Assembly (NCBI RefSeq): GCF_000621785.1
Contig: NZ_KK211349.1
Span: 182,798-246,797, forward strand
Length of the DNA: 64,000 nucleotides
From: Ruminococcus flavefaciens ND2009
Lineage (GTDB): Bacteria > Bacillota > Clostridia > Oscillospirales > Ruminococcaceae
Direction: 5' to 3'
Position numbers and translations under genes: made by a program. Shown one piece after another: positions 58,391 to 64,000 of this stretch (positions are counted from its first letter, which is position 1; the number at the start of each line of letters is the position of its first letter). A model generated the notes under the pieces. The model ran no database searches and was not told the DNA's origin. It was given only the letters and a program-made list of their open reading frames with translations.

Positions 58391-60253
58391 ATGAGTAAAA
58401 TTATTGGTATCGATCTTGGTACAACTAACTCTTGCGTAGCAGTTATGGAGGGCGGTAACGCTGTAGTTATCCCCAACAGCGAAGGCGCAAGAACAACTCC
58501 TTCCGTTGTCGCTTTCACAAACAACGGCGAGCGTCTCGTAGGCCAGGTGGCTAAGAGACAGGCTATCACAAACCACGACAGAACAGTTTCTTCTATCAAG
58601 AGACACATGGGTTCTGATTATAAAGTAAGCATCGACGGCAAGAACTACACTCCTCAGGAGATCTCAGCTATGATCCTTCAGAAGCTGAAGGCTGATGCAG
58701 AGGCTTACCTGGGCGAGCCCGTAACAGAGGCTGTTATCACAGTTCCTGCTTACTTCACAGACTCACAGAGACAGGCTACTAAGGACGCAGGTCAGATCGC
58801 AGGTCTTACCGTTAAGCGTATCATCAACGAGCCTACAGCCGCAGCTCTCTCCTACGGTATCGACAAGGAAGAGGAGCAGACCGTTATGGTTTACGACCTG
58901 GGCGGCGGTACATTCGATGTTTCCATCATCGAAATGGGCGAGGACGTTCAGCAGGTACTTGCTACAGCAGGTAACAACCGTCTCGGCGGCGACGACTTCG
59001 ACCAGCGTATCATCAACTGGATCGTTGAGGAATTCAAGAAGACTGAGGGCATCGACCTTTCACAGGACAAGATGGCTGCACAGAGACTCAAGGACGCAGC
59101 TGAAAAGTCCAAGATCGAGCTTTCTTCCACAACAACTTCAAACATCAATATCCCCTTCATCACTGTTGATGCAACAGGCACTCCAAAGCACCTTGACCTT
59201 ACTCTTACACAGGCTAAGTTCAACGAGCTCACAGCTGACCTGGTAGAGGCTACTATGGGACCTGTAAGACAGGCTCTCAGCGACAGCGGTCTCAACATCT
59301 CAGAGATCAACAAGGTCCTCATGGTGGGCGGTTCTTCAAGAATACCCGCTGTTCAGGAAGCTGTAAAGAAGCTTATCGGCAAGGAGCCCTTCAAGGGCAT
59401 CAACCCTGATGAGTGCGTAGCTCTCGGTGCTGCATATCAGGGCGGCGTTCTCGGCGGCGACGTCAAGAACGGACTCCTCCTCCTCGATGTAACGCCCCTT
59501 TCACTGGGTATCGAGACAGCAGGCGGCGTATGCACAAGAATGATCGAGAGAAATACAACTATCCCTACAAAGAAGTCACAGGTATTCTCAACCTACGCAG
59601 ACAATCAGCCTGCTGTTGACATCAACGTACTTCAGGGTGAGCGTGAGTTCGCACGCGACAACAAGCAGCTGGGTACATTCCGTCTCGACGGTATCGCTCC
59701 CGCTCCCAGAGGAATCCCCCAGATCGAAGTAACATTCGATATCGACCAGAACGGTATCGTTCACGTATCCGCTAAGGACCTGGGCACAGGCAAGGAGCAG
59801 AACATCTCTATCACAGCTTCCACAAATATGTCCAAGGAGGACATCGACAAGGCTGTAAAGGAAGCCGAGCAGTATGCTGCTGAGGATAAGAAGCGCCGTG
59901 AGGCAGTTGACAACAAGAACGAGGCTGAGAACCTGGTATTCCAGTGCGAGAAGGCTCTCACAGACTTCGGCGACAAGGTATCAGCTGACGAGAAGTCAAA
60001 CATCGAGACTAAGTGCTCAGCCCTCAAGTCTGCGATCGCTGCTGACAACGCTGACGAGATCAAGAACCTGAAGGAAGACCTCCAGAAGGCATTCTATGAC
60101 CTCTCCGCAAAGATCTACCAGCAGGCAGCTCCCAACGGCGGTGCTCAGGGCATTGATCCTTCACAGTTCGCTAACATGGGCGGTGCTGCTGATGCAGGTG
60201 CTCAGGGCGGCAACGACGACGGAGTAGTTGACGCAGACTTCACAGAAGTTTGA
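58391..60253 (+). CDS. dnaK: Chaperone DnaK
   Basis: The 620-residue Hsp70 has the ATPase domain ([31 protein letters not shown]), the substrate domain and a C-terminal region ending [12 protein letters not shown]. It works with DnaJ and GrpE in protein folding. Confidence 0.98.
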   Translation: MSKIIGIDLGTTNSCVAVMEGGNAVVIPNSEGARTTPSVVAFTNNGERLVGQVAKRQAITNHDRTVSSIKRHMGSDYKVSIDGKNYTPQEISAMILQKLKADAEAYLGEPVTEAVITVPAYFTDSQRQATKDAGQIAGLTVKRIINEPTAAALSYGIDKEEEQTVMVYDLGGGTFDVSIIEMGEDVQQVLATAGNNRLGGDDFDQRIINWIVEEFKKTEGIDLSQDKMAAQRLKDAAEKSKIELSSTTTSNINIPFITVDATGTPKHLDLTLTQAKFNELTADLVEATMGPVRQALSDSGLNISEINKVLMVGGSSRIPAVQEAVKKLIGKEPFKGINPDECVALGAAYQGGVLGGDVKNGLLLLDVTPLSLGIETAGGVCTRMIERNTTIPTKKSQVFSTYADNQPAVDINVLQGEREFARDNKQLGTFRLDGIAPAPRGIPQIEVTFDIDQNGIVHVSAKDLGTGKEQNISITASTNMSKEDIDKAVKEAEQYAAEDKKRREAVDNKNEAENLVFQCEKALTDFGDKVSADEKSNIETKCSALKSAIAADNADEIKNLKEDLQKAFYDLSAKIYQQAAPNGGAQGIDPSQFANMGGAADAGAQGGNDDGVVDADFTEV

Positions 60254-60255
60254 TC

Positions 60256-60414
60256 ATGGAACACAATAAATGGCTGAAAAAGCTCGTTATAATAATCATT
60301 CTGTGTGCCATAGCCTTTATAGGTCTGAAGCTGTTCAATGAATTTGCTAAAGACGACCTGGGCGATTATGACGGCGGCAGAGGAGAGTATGTAGACGAGA
60401 TAGAAAACGGCTGA
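60256..60414 (+). CDS. Small single-pass membrane protein between dnaK and dnaJ
   Basis: A 52-codon frame starts 2 bases after the dnaK stop. It encodes a basic start (MEHNKWLKKL), one strong membrane helix (VIIIILCAIAFIGLKLF) and an acidic tail (KDDLGDYDGGRGEYVDE). The dnaK 3' end offers a weak ribosome site (ACAGAAG), so translation is probably coupled. The clear topology supports a real gene, but no family was recognised. Confidence 0.6.
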   Translation: MEHNKWLKKLVIIIILCAIAFIGLKLFNEFAKDDLGDYDGGRGEYVDEIENG

Positions 60415-60418
60415 TTTT

Positions 60419-60442
60419 TAGGGCGGAATTCCTTCCGCCCTA
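60419..60442. terminator. Hairpin after the small membrane-protein gene
   Basis: TAGGGCGGAA and TTCCGCCCTA pair perfectly around TTCC. There is no T-run, so it may slow or partly end transcription before dnaJ. Confidence 0.5.
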
Positions 60443-60484
60443 AAGGTGTATTTACAGGCGCGGCAAAATATTACCGTTATGATA

Positions 60485-60600
60485 GTATTATGACGCGAAA
60501 AGGCAGCGGAGGCTCTCCGCCCGCCCTAAAGGTGTATATAAGAATATGCCGTGAAAAGGCAGCGGAGGTTCTCCGCCCGCCCTAAGATGTATATATAAAC
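60485..60600. repeat. Two tandem 56-bp units
   Basis: The units share GAAAAGGCAGCGGAGG, CTCCGCCCGCCCTAA and GATGTATATA-type ends. Each contains the short palindrome GCGGAGG/CTCCGC. CGCCCTAAAGGTGTAT also occurs once more at about 60436, as if a third unit were partly lost. Confidence 0.8.
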
Positions 60601-60622
60601 GAATTAGATCCGTATTCCTGTT

Positions 60623-60717
60623 TGTAGGGGCTGGCGTCCCCGACAGCCCATGTTATATGGATCAGTAATGATTCCGGAACGGGACGTCGAGGACGCCGTC
60701 CCCTACAAAAACTTTCC
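60623..60717. repeat. Short TGTAGGGG palindromic element in the dnaJ leader
   Basis: Imperfect inverted repeats TGTAGGGGCTGGCGTCCCCG and CGAGGACGCCGTCCCCTACA bound 50 bases. Read in reverse, the first 27 bases equal the opening of the 301-bp repeats. It ends about 30 bases before the dnaJ start. Confidence 0.85.
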
Positions 60718-60748
60718 GCCGGACAGCGGAAGAACGGAGAAAAGATAT

Positions 60749-61897
60749 ATGGCAGAAAAAAGAGATTATTACGAGGTCCTCGGTCTCCAGAAGGGGGCTT
60801 CCGAGGACGAGATAAAAAAAGCCTTTCGTAAAAAGGCAAGAGAGAACCACCCCGACCTCCACCCCGATGATCCCTCTTATGTTGAGAAGTTCCAGGAGAT
60901 AAACGAGGCTCATGAGGTGCTTTCAGACCCCGAAAAGCGTGCAAGATACGACCAGTTCGGCCACGCAGGCGTTGACCCCAGCTACGGCGGCGGCGCTGAA
61001 GGCATGGGCGGCTTCGGCGGCTTTGCCGATATGGACGATATTCTCGGCAGCATCTTCGGCGGCTTCGGCTTCGGCGGCGGCTCAAAGCGTTCAAATGCCA
61101 ACGCTCCCAGAAGAGGCTCGGACATTCAGGAGACCGTCACCATCAACTTCATGGACGCCTGCAGAGGCAAGAAGTACGACCTGAGAGTCAATCGTATGTG
61201 CGTCTGCGACTCCTGTAAGGGCTCGGGCGCAGAGGCAGGCTCAACACCCGATATCTGTCCCGACTGTCAGGGCAGAGGCTCGGTAAAGACCACACAGCGC
61301 ACTCCCTTCGGCGCTATATCATCATCAAAGCCATGTCCTCACTGCGGAGGCAAGGGTAAGATAATCAAGAACCCTTGCTCAAAGTGCCGCGGCGTTGGCA
61401 GAGTGAGAGTGCAGAAGACCGTTTCCATCGACATTCCCGCAGGTATTGACGACGGACAGACACTGCGTATCGGCGGTCAGGGCGACTGCGGTATCAACGG
61501 CGGTCCCAACGGCGACCTTCTCGTGGGTATCAACGTAAAGTCCCACCCCATTTTCAAGCGCGAGGGCTACGACATACACTGTGATATACCCGTTACTTAT
61601 ATGGAAGCCGTCCTCGGCGCGGAGATAACCGTACCCACCATTGACGGCGATGTGAAGTACACAATCGGCGAAGGCACCCAGACAGGCACTATCTTCCGCC
61701 TCAAGGGCAAGGGAGTACAGAGGCTCCACCGCACAGACCGCGGAAACCAGTATGTAAAGATATACGTTGAGGTGCCCAAGAACCTTTCCAAGAAGCAGAA
61801 GGACCTGCTGAAGCAGTTCGAGGCTTCGCTCACGGAAAAGAACTACGCAAAGCGCCAGAGCTTCTTTGAGAAGCTCCGCTCAAAGCTGGATCTTTGA
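60749..61897 (+). CDS. dnaJ: Chaperone DnaJ
   Basis: The 382-residue cochaperone has the J domain with the HPD tripeptide (RENHPDLHPDD), a Gly/Phe-rich linker and four zinc-centre repeats (CDSCKGSG, CPDCQGRG, CPHCGGKG, CSKCRGVG). The ATG at 60749 fits the family start AEKRDYYEVLG; the in-frame ATG at 60650 lies in the repeat. It is separated from dnaK by 335 bases of repeats. Confidence 0.97.
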   Translation: MAEKRDYYEVLGLQKGASEDEIKKAFRKKARENHPDLHPDDPSYVEKFQEINEAHEVLSDPEKRARYDQFGHAGVDPSYGGGAEGMGGFGGFADMDDILGSIFGGFGFGGGSKRSNANAPRRGSDIQETVTINFMDACRGKKYDLRVNRMCVCDSCKGSGAEAGSTPDICPDCQGRGSVKTTQRTPFGAISSSKPCPHCGGKGKIIKNPCSKCRGVGRVRVQKTVSIDIPAGIDDGQTLRIGGQGDCGINGGPNGDLLVGINVKSHPIFKREGYDIHCDIPVTYMEAVLGAEITVPTIDGDVKYTIGEGTQTGTIFRLKGKGVQRLHRTDRGNQYVKIYVEVPKNLSKKQKDLLKQFEASLTEKNYAKRQSFFEKLRSKLDL

Positions 61898-61905
61898 TAA
61901 ATAAC

Positions 61906-61940
61906 ACAGACCTGCTGCATATAGTTGCAGGTCTGTTTTT
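61906..61940 (+). terminator. Terminator of the heat-shock operon
   Basis: ACAGACCTGC and GCAGGTCTGT pair and are followed by TTTT. Confidence 0.93.
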
Positions 61941-61961
61941 ATACCGAAAGGAGGCAGGACT

Positions 61962-62366
61962 ATGTATGAACAGGATTATATAATGCGCCAGATAAAGGAA
62001 ATAACCGCAGTTATGGCAAAGGTGCTGCTGGACGCAAAGGTGGATCAGTCCTTTGCTATGCTTCAGGAAGTGAACAACCAGAAGGCATACACCCTCATAG
62101 AAAAGCTGAGAAACGGCGAGATCAAGGAAGCTGTTGAGGAAGTGGACAGGCTTACGGACGATAATACCAAGGAAAATCTGATGATAGGTCTTGCCTTTTA
62201 CGATGAGCTCAGCGACACCAGTGACGCAGCTCTTATCGCCGCAGGCTACAGCTGGGTCAAGGCAAGGGAAGCCTTTGAGAGATTTGCCGAGAAGTACGGT
62301 ATGCAGCAGATGACGAACCTCTACTTCGGCGACGGAAACGACGGCGGCGACGATGACGACGAATAA
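61962..62366 (+). CDS. Small helical protein with acidic tail
   Basis: The 134-residue protein is predicted all-alpha (YEQDYIMRQIKEITAVMAKV) and ends in an Asp-rich tail (GDGNDGGDDDDE). It resembles DUF6483-type proteins from related gut Firmicutes in length and layout, but I am not sure. An AAAGGAGG site precedes the ATG. Confidence 0.75.
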   Translation: MYEQDYIMRQIKEITAVMAKVLLDAKVDQSFAMLQEVNNQKAYTLIEKLRNGEIKEAVEEVDRLTDDNTKENLMIGLAFYDELSDTSDAALIAAGYSWVKAREAFERFAEKYGMQQMTNLYFGDGNDGGDDDDE

Positions 62367-62373
62367 GTATAAA

Positions 62374-62417
62374 ACCTCCCTTTGCGGGCATAATAGCTGC
62401 AAAGGGAGGTGTTTTTT
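62374..62417 (+). terminator. Terminator hairpin that contains the next gene's ribosome site
   Basis: ACCTCCCTTTGC (62374-62385) and GCAAAGGGAGGT (62399-62410) form a perfect stem followed by six T (62412-62417), and the next start codon is at 62418. The AAAGGGAGG of the downstream gene is inside the 3' arm. Confidence 0.88.
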
Positions 62418-62852
62418 ATGATAGAACAGGACACGATAAGACTTCTCAGGGAGTGCGATGCAGGCGTAAAGATGGGCATATCCTCCATAGGCGATGTGCT
62501 GGGATATGTAAGCAGTCCCGGGCTTAAAAAGCTGCTTCAGGACAGCTCTGAGGAGCATGACAGGCTGAAGGCTGACCTACAGGGACTTCTCGGGGAGTAT
62601 AATGACGAGGGCAAGGAGCCTGCTGCAATTGCAAAGGGTATGTCATGGCTCAAATCCAATGTTAAGCTCACCGTTGACGGCTCCGACAGCACCGTTGCCG
62701 ACCTTATGGTGGACGGCTGCAACATGGGAGTAAAGTCCCTGAGCCGTTATCTCAATGAGTACAAGGCAGCCGATGAGCGCTCCAAGGACATGGCAAAGCG
62801 TATAATCAGCGCCGAGGAGCGGCTTTCCGCAGAAATGCGCCCATTCCTGTAA
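62418..62852 (+). CDS. Small helical protein, possibly four-helix
   Basis: The 144-residue protein (IEQDTIRLLRECDAGVKMG, then SEEHDRLKADLQGLL and GCNMGVKSLSRYLNEYKAAD) looks like a four-helix bundle with the pattern of DUF2383-type ferritin-like proteins. No function can be assigned. Translation must start at 62418 right after the T-run of a terminator-like hairpin. Confidence 0.75.
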   Translation: MIEQDTIRLLRECDAGVKMGISSIGDVLGYVSSPGLKKLLQDSSEEHDRLKADLQGLLGEYNDEGKEPAAIAKGMSWLKSNVKLTVDGSDSTVADLMVDGCNMGVKSLSRYLNEYKAADERSKDMAKRIISAEERLSAEMRPFL

Positions 62853-62884
62853 GAATAAATCATAATTCAGCGCGTATGCGCTAA

Positions 62885-63001
62885 GTTGATAGTTGAAAGT
62901 TGAGAGTTGAGAGTTAATGTGTTCGCTTCGCTCACAATATTTAAATATTGTCGCCGCAGGCGACTCCACAACTTTCAACTATCAACTCTAAACTCTAAAC
63001 T
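62885..63001. repeat. Modular palindromic element E5
   Basis: Left end: tandem GTTGAGA units; right end: tandem TCTAAAC/TCAACTC units that pair with them. The core GTGTTCGCTTCGCTCACAAT and TCGCCGCAGGCGACTCC matches E1. A remnant of the 301-bp repeat end lies just left (62855-62870). Confidence 0.85.
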
Positions 63002-63019
63002 CAAATCATATAAAAAATA

Positions 63020-63053
63020 ATGCCCCGAAGCAATTTGAAACGCTTCGGGGCAT
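63020..63053. terminator. CCCCGAAG-type bidirectional terminator
   Basis: ATGCCCCGAAGC and GCTTCGGGGCAT pair around AATTTGAAAC. It lies between the convergent helical-protein gene and the DUF805 gene. Confidence 0.8.
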
Positions 63054-63100
63054 AACTTATATACGTGTTTCCGCCCTTTCCTCAGGGCTGAGCTTTCGGC

Positions 63101-64000
63101 TTAAAATCTCATTTTGGGCATTGCAGGGTATCCCCACTTGTTGGCACCCTCGCTGGGACGGCACAGGAAAATGAGCATTATTATCGCATATGCCAACAGG
63201 AACAGGAATGTTGCACAGAATACTGCGCCAACAGCGTCTAAACTGCCAGAAGCGCCTGATGCGATCATAAATCCGCCGCCTCCTATGGCGATAAGGGCGC
63301 TACCTAATACCCACCAGCCTGATTTGCCGATGTCATGGAGCCTTCTTACCTGTGCAGAAAGATTTGGCAGGAAGAACACAGCTGTCTCAGCAAAGCTGAT
63401 GATCCTTGTTATCCATATTCCATCTGTGCCCATTGCCATATTAATGATAGATGTAAGCGTACTTACGCATATTCCCACGATGAAGACGAACAGGTAGCCG
63501 AACCAGTATTCGCTTCGTGTGGAGCGTCCTCTGAAGTTCACATAATTTTTGAAAAAGAGCTTGATAGCCTCGCCGAAGCCTACATATCTGGGACTTCCGT
63601 CCGACTGATTGTAGAATGAGGGATCAAGTCCGTAGATAGGAGCACCGTAAGGCTGGCCGTAGCCGCCCTGCTGTCCGTAGCCATTGGGCTGACCGTAGCC
63701 GCCCTGCTGTCCGTAGTTATTGGGCTGACCGTAGCCGCCCTGCTGTCCGTAGTTGTTGGGCTGACCATAACTGCCCTGCTGTCCGTAGTTGTTGGGCTGA
63801 CCGTAGCCGCCCTGCTGTCCGTAGTTGTTGGACTGACCGTAGCCGCCCTGCTGTCCGTAGTTGTTGGGCTGACCGTAGCCGCCCTGCTGTCCATAGTTGT
63901 TGGGCTGACCGTAACCGCCCTGCTGTCCGTAATTGTCAGGCTGACCGCCGCCAGCAGGCTGGCTGCCTGCGGCAGGCTGCTCAGATGCTGTTGTGTCAAC
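63101..64000 (-). CDS. DUF805 membrane protein with Tyr/Gly/Gln/Asn repeats (5' end outside window)
   Basis: The open frame runs without a stop from the right window edge. Residues 20-130 of the visible part are eight or more copies of [12 protein letters not shown]. After [20 protein letters not shown] comes a DUF805-type domain with the start [18 protein letters not shown] and four membrane helices, ending [12 protein letters not shown]. The frame lacks an internal ATG near the domain, so only the repeat-containing reading makes sense. Function is unknown; the N-terminal plan resembles the two DUF4190-like proteins at 642-1827. Confidence 0.88.
   Translation of the reverse strand, partial: VDTTASEQPAAGSQPAGGGQPDNYGQQGGYGQPNNYGQQGGYGQPNNYGQQGGYGQSNNYGQQGGYGQPNNYGQQGSYGQPNNYGQQGGYGQPNNYGQQGGYGQPNGYGQQGGYGQPYGAPIYGLDPSFYNQSDGSPRYVGFGEAIKLFFKNYVNFRGRSTRSEYWFGYLFVFIVGICVSTLTSIINMAMGTDGIWITRIISFAETAVFFLPNLSAQVRRLHDIGKSGWWVLGSALIAIGGGGFMIASGASGSLDAVGAVFCATFLFLLAYAIIMLIFLCRPSEGANKWGYPAMPKMRF

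Noticed and set aside
63640..63950. Regularly spaced repeats that could be mistaken for a CRISPR array (also 19790-20110)
   Set aside because: Repeat periods are multiples of three, there are no unique spacers, and the units are coding repeats.
63580..63999. Minus-strand frame rich in [12 protein letters not shown]
   Set aside because: It is the frame-shifted reading of the [11 protein letters not shown] repeat. The correct frame joins the DUF805 domain without a stop.

Overview
The window reads as chromosome of a low-to-mid GC Gram-positive anaerobe of the Ruminococcaceae, most likely a Ruminococcus-like gut or rumen bacterium. The grounds are a BspA-type leucine-rich-repeat protein ending in a type I dockerin, an agr-like peptide signalling locus, HydE and NfnAB (ferredoxin/hydrogen metabolism of fermenters), clean TTGACA-17-TATAAT promoters, AGGAGG ribosome sites, and Firmicutes regulators (T-box, THF riboswitch, CIRCE/HrcA, Rex). 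No phage, plasmid, rRNA, tRNA or CRISPR array was seen. The species cannot be fixed from this sequence.

Layout. 1-640: tail of one gene, a probable decayed gene and a dispersed repeat. 640-5,060 (minus): carB followed by two Tyr/Gly/Gln/Asn-rich DUF4190-like membrane proteins. 5,300-6,800: a small anchored protein and a divergent secreted protein with a bulb-lectin motif. 6,800-11,000 (minus): lysR, then nfnA-nfnB-rex. 11,000-16,530 (minus): an acetyltransferase, a membrane protein, ddl, a membrane-embedded MurF-like ligase and an alpha/beta hydrolase, separated by palindromic intergenic elements. 16,800-18,840 (minus): a lipoprotein and a VanY-type carboxypeptidase. 19,360-25,250 (plus): a zinc-ribbon repeat protein, mscL, an ABC-F ATPase, a rhomboid-like protein, a 301-bp multi-hairpin repeat and a sortase. 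25,293-27,980 (minus): the dockerin protein. 28,467-31,395 (plus): agrB, a LytTR regulator, a GHKL kinase and a 51-codon agrD-like peptide gene with its own promoter, followed by about 900 bp without convincing genes but with strong RNA-like folds. 32,294-45,060 (plus): a Ca-type P-ATPase, GNAT, SdpI-like protein, nadA, hydE, four tandem cysteine-rich paralogues, a sialate-O-acetylesterase-like enzyme, coaX and a HIT protein. 45,119-49,885 (minus): M23 endopeptidase, luxS, a pseudouridine synthase, a membrane protein and a histidine phosphatase. 50,138-53,923 (plus): XRE regulator, Trp T-box with trpB2, a lipoprotein. 54,296-56,133 (minus): THF-riboswitch-controlled folT-folC. 56,585-61,897 (plus): CIRCE-hrcA-grpE-dnaK-small membrane protein-dnaJ. 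61,962-64,000: two small soluble proteins and a DUF805 membrane protein cut by the window edge.

How the genes work together. Cell-wall and surface functions dominate: D-Ala-D-Ala synthesis and its attachment to the precursor (ddl, MurF-like), cross-link trimming (VanY, M23), a sortase beside a dockerin-bearing surface protein. Two extracellular signalling routes coexist: agr-like cyclic peptide and LuxS. Redox and Fe-S metabolism is represented by Rex-NfnAB, NadA, HydE and possibly the four paralogues. The best candidates for undescribed biology are the agr locus with its displaced Trp-Trp peptide gene and structured downstream region, the four-gene cysteine-rich array, and the multi-hairpin repeat family.
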